Of a stretch of 28,029 bases of DNA, positions 7,044-13,759 are shown piece by piece (the stretch's first letter is position 1; every line of letters begins with the position of its first letter). The stretch comes from RYN-124 sp046262175 (GTDB lineage: Bacteria; Actinomycetota; Actinomycetes; Mycobacteriales; SCTD01), in assembly GCA_046262175.1 (NCBI GenBank), contig JBHENF010000016.1:1-28029 (forward strand), given 5' to 3'. A program made the position numbers and the translations under genes. The notes under the pieces were generated by a model. That model made no database searches, was not told the origin of the DNA, and saw only the letters and a program-made list of their open reading frames with translations.

Positions 7044-7859
7044 TCATGTCAGCGCTCCGCCCCGCGCGAGCAGCAGCGCGACGTCCACCGCCGCCACGAC
7101 GAGCACGGCCCGGAACGGCGCGCGCGACCCCTCCCGGCGCCCGAGCCCGAGCCCCGCCCCGGTGATCAGCGCCGCCAGGACGAGCGCCGCCGCGACCACG
7201 GCGCCCGGCCGCCCCGGACCTACGGCGAGCAGTGCGGTCGCGGCGAGCAGCAGAACGGCGCTCAGCGCCGCCGTCAGCGGGCCGCCGAGCCGGTGCGGCA
7301 GCCCCCGCACCCCCGTCACGGCGTCGTCGTCGAGGTCGGGCAGCACGTTGGCGAGGTGCGCCCCGACGCCGAGCAGCGACCCGGCGGCCGTCGCCCACCA
7401 CGGCGCCCAGGGGCTGCCGGCCAGTCCGAGCGTCACGATCGAGGGGATGGCACCGAAGGCGAGCGCGTACGGGAGCCACGACAGCACCGTGCTCTTCAGC
7501 CGGGCGTTGTAGGCCCACGCCGCGGACACCGCGAGCAGGTGGACGACGCCCGCCCGCACACCCATGAGCAGCGAGAGCGGCACGCACGCCGCGAAGGCCG
7601 CGAGCGCCGCAGTACGCAGCGTCCGTGAGGTGATGTCGCCGCGCTGTACCGGCTTGTCGACACGCCCGGCGCGGCGGTCGCGATCTGCATCGATCCAGTC
7701 GTTGCTCCAGCCGACGGAGAGCTGACCGACCAGGAACGCGACCCCCACCAGCGCCGCCTCCGCGCCCCGCCCGGCGGACACCGCCAGCGCCGTGACCACG
7801 GCCGTCACGGCGGCCGTCGGCTCGGGGTGGCAGGCGTCCACCAGCGCGCGCGCTCTCAC
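7044..7859 (-). CDS. UbiA-family membrane prenyltransferase
   Basis: UbiA enzymes attach polyprenyl chains to aromatic or other acceptors in the membrane. The protein is about 271 residues with roughly eight hydrophobic segments and both Asp-rich motifs: NDWIDADRD followed by KPVQRGDI, and DLDDD in NVLPDLDDDAVTG. Substrate cannot be told. An in-frame TTG at 7889 is possible, but the GTG at 7859 gives the family-like start VRARALVDACHPEP and has a GGTGGGGGA ribosome site; a TACGGT box at 7892-7897 would put the transcript start between them. It leads the operon with sco1 and the LpqE-like gene, and is divergent from carD. A role in haem/quinone or respiratory maturation is suggested only by that context. 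Confidence 0.85.
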   Translation of the reverse strand: MRARALVDACHPEPTAAVTAVVTALAVSAGRGAEAALVGVAFLVGQLSVGWSNDWIDADRDRRAGRVDKPVQRGDITSRTLRTAALAAFAACVPLSLLMGVRAGVVHLLAVSAAWAYNARLKSTVLSWLPYALAFGAIPSIVTLGLAGSPWAPWWATAAGSLLGVGAHLANVLPDLDDDAVTGVRGLPHRLGGPLTAALSAVLLLAATALLAVGPGRPGAVVAAALVLAALITGAGLGLGRREGSRAPFRAVLVVAAVDVALLLARGGALT

Positions 7860-7891
7860 CCCAGCAGCATCCCCCACCGGTTCTGTCAAGG

Positions 7892-7897
7892 ACCGTA
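7892..7897 (-). promoter_or_regulatory. Candidate -10 box of the UbiA-sco1-LpqE operon
   Basis: TACGGT on the minus strand fits TANNNT. Start of transcription about 7 nt further would fall just past the TTG at 7889, leaving a leader of about 26 nt with GGTGGGGGA ahead of the GTG at 7859. It supports the shorter start for the prenyltransferase gene. Confidence 0.35.
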
Positions 7898-7947
7898 CTA
7901 GCCCTCTGACCTGCGACGATGCGACTCCGGCCGCCGTTCCAGCGTGT

Positions 7948-7953
7948 TATCCT
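7948..7953 (+). promoter_or_regulatory. Candidate -10 box of carD
   Basis: TGTTATCCT holds TATCCT, a TANNNT match with an upstream TG. Transcription from about 7960 would give a 22-nt leader carrying GGAAGGGG, 10 nt ahead of the carD ATG at 7982. No convincing -35 hexamer is present, so an extended -10 promoter or one helped by activators is likely. Confidence 0.4.
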
Positions 7954-7981
7954 GGAGATCAGCGGAAGGGGTTCTACACAC

Positions 7982-8464
7982 ATGACGTTCGCAGTTGGCG
8001 AGACCGTCGTCTACCCGCACCACGGGGCAGCGCTCATCGAGGCCATCGAGACCCGGACCATCAAGGGCGAGGACAGGATCTACCTGGTCCTGAAGGTCGC
8101 CCAGGGCGATCTGACCGTCCGAGTGCCCGCCGACAACGCCGAGATCGTCGGCGTGCGCGACGTCGTCGGACAGGCCGGACTGGACAAGGTGTTCGAGGTC
8201 CTGCGGGCCCCCGCCGTGGAGGAGCCGACCAACTGGTCGCGCCGCTACAAGGCCAACCTCGAGAAGCTTGCCTCCGGCGACATCAACAAGGTCGGCGAGG
8301 TCGTCCGCGACCTCTGGCGCCGCGACCGGGAGCGCGGGCTGTCCGCCGGCGAGAAGCGGATGCTGTCGAAGGCCCGCCAGATCCTGGTCAGCGAGCTCGC
8401 GCTCGCGGAGGGCACCAACGAGGACAAGGCCGAGGCCATCCTCGACGAGGTCTTGGCGAGCTAG
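7982..8464 (+). CDS. carD: CarD/CdnL-type RNA polymerase-binding transcription regulator
   Basis: CarD binds the RNA polymerase beta lobe and the upstream edge of the -10 element and stabilises open complexes, chiefly at rRNA promoters. The 160-residue protein has the N-terminal Tudor-like polymerase-interaction domain (about 1-70) and the helical DNA-binding domain (about 75-160). Residues known to matter in M. tuberculosis CarD are kept at the same numbers: Arg25, Arg47 and Trp85 (NWSRRYKANLEKL). The ATG at 7982 is chosen over an upstream in-frame ATG at 7919 because it gives the invariant MTFAVGETVVYPHHG start, with GGAAGGGG 10 nt ahead. It heads the plus-strand run leading to ispD-ispF-cysS-rlmB, as in mycobacteria. 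Confidence 0.98.
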   Translation: MTFAVGETVVYPHHGAALIEAIETRTIKGEDRIYLVLKVAQGDLTVRVPADNAEIVGVRDVVGQAGLDKVFEVLRAPAVEEPTNWSRRYKANLEKLASGDINKVGEVVRDLWRRDRERGLSAGEKRMLSKARQILVSELALAEGTNEDKAEAILDEVLAS

Positions 8465-8518
8465 TACTCGCGGGGGGTTTCCCTCACGAACGCCCGGTTC
8501 CCTGCCGAGACAGAAGGG

Positions 8519-9700
8519 GTGACCGAGCTCCAGCACTCCCAGCCGTCCCGTGCGCCCCGCGCGCCGGTGGCGCTGCTCGAGGTGCTGCGGCTGCTCGTGG
8601 TCGTGTTCTTCGCCGGCGCCGGGTACTCGCTGGGCTCCGGCATCGGCCCGTCGCGGCCCGTCCTGGGGGCGCTGAACGGCACTGCCTTGGGCGTCGTGCT
8701 CGGCTCCGGGCTGGGCTATGTCCTCGGCGGGGTGCTCGGCCGCCGGACGGCCCGTACGGCCGAGAACACGCGCGTTCGGCTGCGCGCCGTCTCCGCCGAC
8801 ACGCTCGTCGCCGGCGCGCTCGGCCTCGTCGTCGGAGTCCTCGTCGGCGCGGGCATCGCGTGGCCGGTGTTCTTCCTGCCGCAGCCGTACCTCGCCTTCC
8901 CGCTGTTCGGCTTCGTCGTCGTGGTGCTCGGCTACTTCGGGTTCGTCGTGGGTGCGTCCAAGCGCGACGGCGTGCTGGCGCTGTTCGGCGAGCGGGCCGG
9001 CATGGCCCCCCGGCCGACGCCCGCCTCCGCACTGCCCCGTGTGCTCGACTCGTCGGTCGCGATCGACGGCCGGATCGTGGACGTGGTGCGGGCCGGCTTC
9101 CTGCACGGGCAGCTGCTCGTGCCGACGCCCGTGCTCGCCGAGCTGCAGGGCCTCGCCGACGCCGGTGATGACCTGCGCCGCTCGCGCGGCCGCCGCGGGC
9201 TCGAGGTCCTCGAGACGCTGCAGCGCGAGCCGGGCGTGGACGTCGAGGCGCTGGACCTGGACGTACCCGGCGTCGCCGAGGTCGACGCCAAGCTCGTGCG
9301 GATCTGCCTCGACCGCGGCGCCGCGCTGCTCACCCTCGACACGAACCTGGCCAAGGCCGCGCAGCTCGCGGGTGTCCAGGTGCTGAACCTGCACGCGCTG
9401 GCGCTCGCCCTGCGGCCGCCGGTCGCGGCCGGTGACGACGTGCCGGTGCTGCTGCTGAAGGCGGGCAAGGAGGCCGGGCAGGCGGTGGGGTACCTCGACG
9501 ACGGCTCGATGGTCGTGGTCGAGCGGGCCCGGGAGCGGATCGGCTCGGAGGTGCCCGTGCGGGTGACCTCCGTGCTGACGACCGCGAACGGGCGGCTGGT
9601 GTTCGGGCGCCCCGCGGACGAGGCCGGTGCGCCGGCCGTGTCGCTGCGCGGGCGGCGTCCCTCGCCCGCGACGGTGGCGCAGGCCCGCAAGCCCGGCTGA
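8519..9700 (+). CDS. YacL-type membrane protein with PIN and TRAM domains
   Basis: Members of this family join membrane helices to a PIN nuclease-like domain and a TRAM RNA-binding domain; the exact job is unknown, RNA cleavage being likely. The 393-residue protein has four hydrophobic segments (about 18-38, 46-72, 93-119, 122-146), a PIN domain (about 174-295) with acidic residues Asp177 (LDSSVAIDGRI), Glu208 (PVLAELQ), Asp256 and Asp274 (TLDTNLAK), and a TRAM domain (about 305-365). The GTG at 8519 directly abuts AGAAGGG, too close for a normal ribosome site, so an in-frame GTG at 8567 (residue 17) is an alternative start. Its gap from carD is 54 bp. Confidence 0.88.
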   Translation: MTELQHSQPSRAPRAPVALLEVLRLLVVVFFAGAGYSLGSGIGPSRPVLGALNGTALGVVLGSGLGYVLGGVLGRRTARTAENTRVRLRAVSADTLVAGALGLVVGVLVGAGIAWPVFFLPQPYLAFPLFGFVVVVLGYFGFVVGASKRDGVLALFGERAGMAPRPTPASALPRVLDSSVAIDGRIVDVVRAGFLHGQLLVPTPVLAELQGLADAGDDLRRSRGRRGLEVLETLQREPGVDVEALDLDVPGVAEVDAKLVRICLDRGAALLTLDTNLAKAAQLAGVQVLNLHALALALRPPVAAGDDVPVLLLKAGKEAGQAVGYLDDGSMVVVERARERIGSEVPVRVTSVLTTANGRLVFGRPADEAGAPAVSLRGRRPSPATVAQARKPG

Positions 9701-9713
9701 CCGCCGGCCCGCC

Positions 9714-9780
9714 GACATCCACCTCCCGCTGCCGGCGCCACATCAGCCCCAGAAGACCCGTGCGTCCCGAGGTGGATGTC
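9714..9780 (+). repeat. 12-bp perfect inverted repeat (stem-loop) around a candidate start codon
   Basis: GACATCCACCTC at 9714-9725 pairs exactly with GAGGTGGATGTC at 9769-9780, leaving a 43-nt loop. It begins 13 bp after the stop of the PIN-TRAM gene. No T-run follows, so it is not a standard terminator. The loop holds the weak AGAAG ribosome site (9751-9755) and the GTG at 9760 of the small candidate gene, so the structure could control its translation, or serve as an operator or attenuator. Confidence 0.6.
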
Positions 9781-10035
9781 CTGACACCGCGGACCGGATG
9801 CACCTGGGTCCACCGCGGTGAGCGATGCGGCGGCCGGCGCCCCGTGCAGAAGACGGCCAGCTGTCGCGGCTGCCGCGCGGCCCACGCTCAGCTGGCGGGC
9901 GCGCTGCAAGAGATGGCCGTCAACTGCACGCGGTCGCCGCGCCGGACGGTGCCGCGCCGGTCCGCGCGCCGGACGGTGCGCACCAGTCTCCGCGCCACAC
10001 CCGGTGCCCGCGCAGGTCGGGCCGTGGGAGCGTGA
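9760..10035 (+). CDS. Candidate small Cys/His- and Arg-rich protein, unknown
   Basis: I do not recognise this 91-codon frame. It has a possible metal-binding pattern: Cys14, His18, Cys23, Cys35, Cys38, His42 (CTWVH, then CRGCRAAH), followed by a strongly basic tail. Over 9799-9960 my hand count gives G/C at 39/54 first, 38/54 second and 49/54 third codon positions, the bias expected of coding DNA in this frame. Its TGA lies 4 bp before the ispD GTG, like other operon junctions here. Against it: a weak ribosome site (AGAAG, 4 nt from the GTG), poor codon bias outside the core, and a 15-bp in-frame direct repeat in the tail. It may be a real small gene, a decayed one, or noncoding leader of ispD. 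Confidence 0.4.
   Translation: MRPEVDVLTPRTGCTWVHRGERCGGRRPVQKTASCRGCRAAHAQLAGALQEMAVNCTRSPRRTVPRRSARRTVRTSLRATPGARAGRAVGA
9785..9820 (+). repeat. Short inverted repeat, 8-bp arms
   Basis: CACCGCGG at 9785-9792 is mirrored by CCGCGGTG at 9813-9820 with a 20-nt loop that holds a further ACC/GGT pairing. It lies just after the 12-bp stem-loop and inside the small candidate gene, adding to the structured nature of this segment. In DNA this GC-rich, chance is a real alternative. Confidence 0.35.
9938..9979 (+). repeat. 15-bp direct repeat, 27-bp period
   Basis: CGCGCCGGACGGTGC occurs at 9938-9952 and again at 9965-9979. The 27-bp period equals nine codons, so in the frame of the small candidate gene it encodes a repeated Arg-Arg-Thr-Val. 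It may reflect local duplication in a fast-changing segment. Confidence 0.7.
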
Positions 10036-10039
10036 ACCC

Positions 10040-10696
10040 GTGACCGTGGCCGCGCTCGTCCCCGCTGCGGGCAGCGGCGTCCGGATGGCTGCGGGCACCC
10101 CGAAGGCGCTCCTGCTGCTGGCCGGCGAGCCGCTGCTCGTCCACGCCGTACGGGGCCTGCGCCGGGTGCCGCGGATCAGCGTCATCGTGGTGGCCGTCCC
10201 GCCCGGGCGCGAGAGCGAGACAGCAGCGCTGCTCCGGCCGTACGACGTCGAGGTCGTCCCCGGCGGCGCCGAGCGCTCGGATAGCGTCCGGGCCGCGCTG
10301 GCCATCCTCCCCATCGACGTCGACCTCGTCCTCGTCCACGACGCGGCCCGTGCCCTCGCCCCGCCGGCCCTTGCCGACCGCATCCTGGACGCGCTCGACC
10401 AGGGCGCCGACGCGGTCGTGCCGGTGCTGCCGGTGGCGGACACCGTCAAGCGGGTCGAGCAGGACGTCGTACGCAGCACCGTCGACCGCAGCGACCTGCG
10501 GGCCGTCCAGACGCCGCAGGGGTTCCGCCGCGAGGTCCTGGAGCAGGCGCACCGCCAGCAGCAGGACGCCACCGACGACGCCGCACTGGTCGAGTTGCTC
10601 GGCCGTACCGTCCGGACCGTGCCCGGCGCGCAGGAGGCGTTCAAGGTCACCCGGCCGTTCGACCTGCTCGTCGCGGAGGCGGTGCTACGTGGCTGA
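10040..10696 (+). CDS. ispD: 2-C-methyl-D-erythritol 4-phosphate cytidylyltransferase IspD
   Basis: IspD joins CTP and MEP to form CDP-ME, the third step of the MEP isoprenoid pathway in the cytosol. The 218-residue protein has the nucleotide-binding N-terminus LVPAAGSGVRM with Arg15, Lys22 in TPKALL, GGAERSDSVRAAL, the metal-site VHDAAR (Asp101), TPQGFRRE and FKVTRPFDL near the end. The long frame extends upstream to 9818, but the GTG at 10040 gives the family start VTVAALVPAAG and has GGGAG 9 nt ahead. The stop overlaps the ispF GTG region by 8 bp, so the two MEP genes are translationally coupled, as commonly found. Confidence 0.96.
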   Translation: MTVAALVPAAGSGVRMAAGTPKALLLLAGEPLLVHAVRGLRRVPRISVIVVAVPPGRESETAALLRPYDVEVVPGGAERSDSVRAALAILPIDVDLVLVHDAARALAPPALADRILDALDQGADAVVPVLPVADTVKRVEQDVVRSTVDRSDLRAVQTPQGFRREVLEQAHRQQQDATDDAALVELLGRTVRTVPGAQEAFKVTRPFDLLVAEAVLRG

Positions 10697-11168
10697 CATC
10701 CGGACGGGGATCGGCACCGACGTGCACCCGTACGAGAGGGGCCGCGCCTGCTGGGTCGCCGGGATCCGGTGGGACGGCGACGGCCTGGCCGGCCACTCGG
10801 ACGGCGACGTCGCGGCCCACGCCGCCTGCGACGCGCTGCTGTCCGCGGCCGGGCTGGGTGACCTCGGCAGCAACTACGGCACGGCCGAGCCGGAGTGGGC
10901 CGGGGCAGCCGGCACACAGCTGCTGGCGGAGACGGCCCGGCGGGTGCGTGCCGCGGGCTGGGACATCGGCAATGTCGCCGTCCAGGTCATCGGCAACAGC
11001 CCGAAGATCGGCCCGCGCCCGGCGGAGGCGGAGGCGGCGATGAGCCAGGCCGTGGCAGCCCCGGTCAGCGTCGCCGCGACGACCACCGACGGGCTCGGGC
11101 TAACCGGCCGGGGAGAGGGCCTCGCCGCCCTCGCCACCGCGTTGATCACCCGTAGCCTGGAGGCGTGA
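10689..11168 (+). CDS. ispF: 2-C-methyl-D-erythritol 2,4-cyclodiphosphate synthase IspF
   Basis: IspF cyclises CDP-ME 2-phosphate to MEcPP, releasing CMP, as a zinc-dependent trimer. The 159-residue product has the zinc ligands Asp11 and His13 (GTDVHPY) and His44 (GDVAAHAACDALL), AGHSDGD, and the C-terminal TTTDGLGLTGRGEG. Where enterobacterial IspF has FPDTDP, this one has YGTAEPEW after GDLGSN, so an acidic position of that loop is changed; actinobacterial homologues vary here too. The GTG at 10689 starts 8 bp before the ispD stop. The protein stop overlaps the cysS GTG (GTGA). Confidence 0.96.
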   Translation: MADIRTGIGTDVHPYERGRACWVAGIRWDGDGLAGHSDGDVAAHAACDALLSAAGLGDLGSNYGTAEPEWAGAAGTQLLAETARRVRAAGWDIGNVAVQVIGNSPKIGPRPAEAEAAMSQAVAAPVSVAATTTDGLGLTGRGEGLAALATALITRSLEA

Positions 11169-12565
11169 GCCTGCGCCTGTACGACCCCCGGACCAGAACG
11201 GTCCGGCCGCTCGAGCCGCTCCGTCCCGGGCAGGTCGGCGTCTACGTCTGCGGGCCCACCGTCCAGGCCGCGCCGCACGTCGGGCACCTGCGCAGCGCCG
11301 TCGCGCTGGACGTCCTGCACCGGTGGCTCCTGGCCCGCGGCGAGAACGTCACCTTCGTCCGCAACGTCACCGACGTCGACGACAAGATCATCCACGACGC
11401 CGCCCACAACGACGAGCCGTGGTGGGCGCTCAGCTCCCGCATGACCCGCGCGTTCGACGACGCGTACGACGCCGTCCAGGTCCTGCGCCCCACGATCGAC
11501 CCGCGCGTGACGGGGCACCTGCCGCAGATCCTCGCCCTCATCGAGCGGATCATCGACCGCGGCCACGCCTACGCCAGCGGCGGTGACGTCTACCTCGCGG
11601 TGCGCAGCGCCCCCGCGTACGGCGTCCTGTCCAACCAGTCGCTCGACGCGCTGCAGGTCAGCGACAAGATGATCGCCCACGGGCACACCGGCGAGAAGCG
11701 CGACCCGCTCGATTTCGCGCTCTGGAAGGGCGCGAAGGAGGGCGAGCCGGCGTGGCCGTCGCCGTGGGGGCCGGGTCGCCCCGGCTGGCACATCGAGTGC
11801 TCGGCGATGGCGGTGGAGTACCTCGGCGAGGAGTTCGACGTCCACGCCGGCGGGCTCGACCTGGTCTTCCCGCACCACGAGAACGAGGTCGCGCAGTCCG
11901 CCTGCGCCGGGCACCCGTTCGCGCGGCTCTGGCTGCATCACGGGCTGGTGAACGCAGCCGGCGGCGAGAAGATGAGCAAGAGCCTCGGCAACTCGGTCAC
12001 CGTCGCGGACGCGCTCGCGACCACCCGGCCGCAGGTGCTCCGGTACGGGCTCGGCGCCGCCCACTACCGCTCCTCCATGGAGTGGTCGGAGCAGGTGGCG
12101 GCCGAGGCGGAGGCGGCCTACAGCCGGATCGAGACGTTCGTCCGCAACGCCAGCGAGGCGACGGCGGGCGTCGAGCCCGGCGAGTCCAAGGCGTCGTGGG
12201 ACGAGTTCGCGGCGGCCCTCGACGACGACCTGGGCGTCCCGCAGGCGCTGGCCGTCGTGCACTCCGGCGTACGGGCCGGCAACGCGCTGCTGGCTGCCGG
12301 CGAGCTGCCCGCGCTGGCGGCGACGCTGGCCGTCGTCCGGCAGATGCTCGCGGTGCTCGCGCTGGACCCCGTCGACCAGTGGCCCGGCACCACGGGCGAG
12401 CTGACGCCTGTCGTGGACGCGCTCGTCGCGCTCGCCGTCGAGGCGCGGGCCGAGGCGCGTGGCCGCAAGGACTGGGCGCAGGCGGACGCCATCCGGGACC
12501 GGCTCACCGGTGCCGGCATCGTGCTCGAGGACACGTCCGGCGGCGTCCGGTGGAGGCTGACATGA
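11165..12565 (+). CDS. cysS: Cysteinyl-tRNA synthetase
   Basis: CysRS charges tRNA-Cys with cysteine. The 466-residue class I enzyme shows the zinc-site Cys29 in YVCGPTVQ, HIGH-type HVGH (38-41), NVTDVDDK, Cys212 in WHIEC, His237 and Glu241 in FPHHENE, and KMSKS (269-273), followed by the helical anticodon region. Length is typical. It is a tRNA synthetase rather than the mycothiol ligase MshC: the ordinary cysS place next to ispF and rlmB and the full C-terminal domain support this. The start overlaps the ispF stop and its own stop overlaps the rlmB ATG. Confidence 0.97.
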   Translation: MSLRLYDPRTRTVRPLEPLRPGQVGVYVCGPTVQAAPHVGHLRSAVALDVLHRWLLARGENVTFVRNVTDVDDKIIHDAAHNDEPWWALSSRMTRAFDDAYDAVQVLRPTIDPRVTGHLPQILALIERIIDRGHAYASGGDVYLAVRSAPAYGVLSNQSLDALQVSDKMIAHGHTGEKRDPLDFALWKGAKEGEPAWPSPWGPGRPGWHIECSAMAVEYLGEEFDVHAGGLDLVFPHHENEVAQSACAGHPFARLWLHHGLVNAAGGEKMSKSLGNSVTVADALATTRPQVLRYGLGAAHYRSSMEWSEQVAAEAEAAYSRIETFVRNASEATAGVEPGESKASWDEFAAALDDDLGVPQALAVVHSGVRAGNALLAAGELPALAATLAVVRQMLAVLALDPVDQWPGTTGELTPVVDALVALAVEARAEARGRKDWAQADAIRDRLTGAGIVLEDTSGGVRWRLT

Positions 12566-13566
12566 CCGAGGGCGAGCGCGGCAAGAAGATCGGCGGCGGC
12601 GGAGCGGGTGGCCGCGCGGGCAAGCCGGGGTCGCACCGCAAGGGCGCCCCCGTCGGCTCCGGTGGCCAGAACAAGAAGCGCCTGTCTGGGCGCGGTCCCA
12701 CGCCGCCGGCCGAGGCGCGTACGAAGCACCCGGCCGCGCGCAAGGCGGCCGCCGCTGCACGTCGGACGGCCGCCAACCCGCGGGTGGAGCGCTCCCCGCG
12801 GCCCATGCGCCGGGCCGGCGAGGACACGATGGAGACCGTCGTCGGTCGCAACCCTGTGGTGGAGGCGCTGCGGGCCAAGGTGCCGGCGACGGCGCTCTAC
12901 GTCGCGCTCGGCCTCGATGCGGACGAGCGGGTCACCGAGTGCGTGGCGCTCGCGGGCAAGGCCGGCGTCGCCATCCTGGAGATGACGCGCCAGGAGATGG
13001 ACAAGATGACGGGCCGCGCCCTGCACCAGGGGCTGGCGCTGCAGGTGCCGCCGTACGAGTACCTGCACCCCAGCGACCTGCTGGCGGAGGCGCTCAAGAG
13101 CCCGGCGCCCCTGCTGGTGGCGCTGGACGGCGTCACCGATCCGCGCAACCTCGGCGCGGTGGTCCGCTCGGCGGCTGCCTTCGGCGCGCAGGGCGTGCTC
13201 ATCCCGGAGCGCCGGTCGGCCGCGATGACCGCGTCCGCCTGGCGCACGTCGGCCGGAGCCGCCGCGCGCCTGCCGGTTGCGCGCGCCACGAACCTCGTCC
13301 GGGCGCTCAAGGAGCTGAAGGTGGGCGGCCTGTTCGTCGTCGGGCTGGCCGCCGACGGCGCCGTGTCGCTGGACGACCTCGAGGTCGCGACCGACCCGCT
13401 GGTGGTCGTCGTCGGGTCGGAGGGGGAGGGGCTGTCGCGGCTCGTCGCGGCCACCTGTGACCTCACGGTGAGCATCCCGATGGGGGGCCCGACCGAGTCG
13501 TTGAACGCCGGTATCGCCGCCGCCGTCACGCTCGCCGAGGTCGCTCGCCGCCGCCGTACCGGCTAG
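12562..13566 (+). CDS. rlmB: 23S rRNA 2'-O-ribose methyltransferase, TrmH/SpoU family (RlmB-like)
   Basis: RlmB methylates a ribose 2'-OH in 23S rRNA (G2251 in E. coli). The 334-residue protein has the substrate-binding domain (about 90-165, ETVVGRNPVVEAL) and the knotted SPOUT domain with motif 1 LDGVTDPRNLGAVVRSA, motif 2 VVGSEGEGLSRL and motif 3 IPMGGPTESLNAGIAAA. A roughly 90-residue Gly/Lys/Arg/Ala-rich N-terminal extension precedes it, probably disordered and RNA-binding; such tails are known in actinobacterial members. The ATG overlaps the cysS stop (ATGA). It ends the ispD-ispF-cysS-rlmB operon. The exact rRNA target is inferred from family. Confidence 0.93.
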   Translation: MTEGERGKKIGGGGAGGRAGKPGSHRKGAPVGSGGQNKKRLSGRGPTPPAEARTKHPAARKAAAAARRTAANPRVERSPRPMRRAGEDTMETVVGRNPVVEALRAKVPATALYVALGLDADERVTECVALAGKAGVAILEMTRQEMDKMTGRALHQGLALQVPPYEYLHPSDLLAEALKSPAPLLVALDGVTDPRNLGAVVRSAAAFGAQGVLIPERRSAAMTASAWRTSAGAAARLPVARATNLVRALKELKVGGLFVVGLAADGAVSLDDLEVATDPLVVVVGSEGEGLSRLVAATCDLTVSIPMGGPTESLNAGIAAAVTLAEVARRRRTG

Positions 13567-13669
13567 GACATCCGGCGCGTTCCGGGCGTGATTACCCACG
13601 AAGAGGGGCAAACACCCCACGCTGCCCGTTTCTTCCGTGCGTCACTCCTGACTTTCCGCGTCGTTGTTG

Positions 13670-13688
13670 TGACCACAGCCGATGGTCA
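13670..13688 (+). promoter_or_regulatory. Inverted repeat over the likely -35 of the sigma-factor gene
   Basis: TGACCA (13670-13675), 7-nt spacer, TGGTCA (13683-13688) form a perfect 6-bp palindrome. The right arm sits 17 bp upstream of TACAGT (13706-13711), just where a -35 would be, so a bound regulator could block or aid polymerase. This is a candidate operator, unsupported by any known site. Confidence 0.4.
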
Positions 13689-13705
13689 GGCGTGAGCGAC
13701 GGCCT

Positions 13706-13711
13706 TACAGT
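13706..13711 (+). promoter_or_regulatory. Candidate -10 box of the sigma-factor gene
   Basis: TACAGT matches TANNNT, with TGGTCA (13683-13688) as a possible -35 at 17-bp spacing. The transcript would start near 13718 and carry GAAGGGG at 13747-13753, 6 nt before the GTG at 13760. Confidence 0.4.
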
Positions 13712-13759
13712 CGGACGGCACACGTGCACGAACCTGTCATCCCAGCGAAGGGGCGCGAC

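Noticed and set aside
4337..7165. A 942-codon open frame on the plus strand
   Set aside because: It lies fully antisense to radA, the LpqE-like gene and sco1, all of which have clear family motifs. Long empty frames on the opposite strand are normal when third codon positions are nearly all G/C.
7884..7889. TTGACA on the minus strand as a perfect -35 box
   Set aside because: No -10-like hexamer occurs 16-19 bp further, where the sequence is TGCTGG. It overlaps a possible TTG start instead.
7898..9718. A 606-codon minus-strand frame
   Set aside because: Antisense to carD and the PIN-TRAM gene, which are both secure.
9818..10039. Longer N-terminus for IspD from a GTG at 9818
   Set aside because: The added 74 residues are Arg/Ala-rich and unlike any IspD, and the GTG at 10040 has a good ribosome site and the family start.
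10874..12760. A 628-codon minus-strand frame
   Set aside because: Antisense to ispF and cysS; composition and lack of motifs mark it as a shadow.
13605..13618. GGGG-CAAACA-CCCC as terminator of the ispD-rlmB operon
   Set aside because: A 4-bp stem that cannot be extended and no T-run; too weak to call, though some terminator is expected here.
13682..13759. Longer N-terminus for the sigma factor from ATG 13682
   Set aside because: No ribosome site, and it would lie upstream of the TACAGT box. The GTG at 13760 has GAAGGGG at proper distance.
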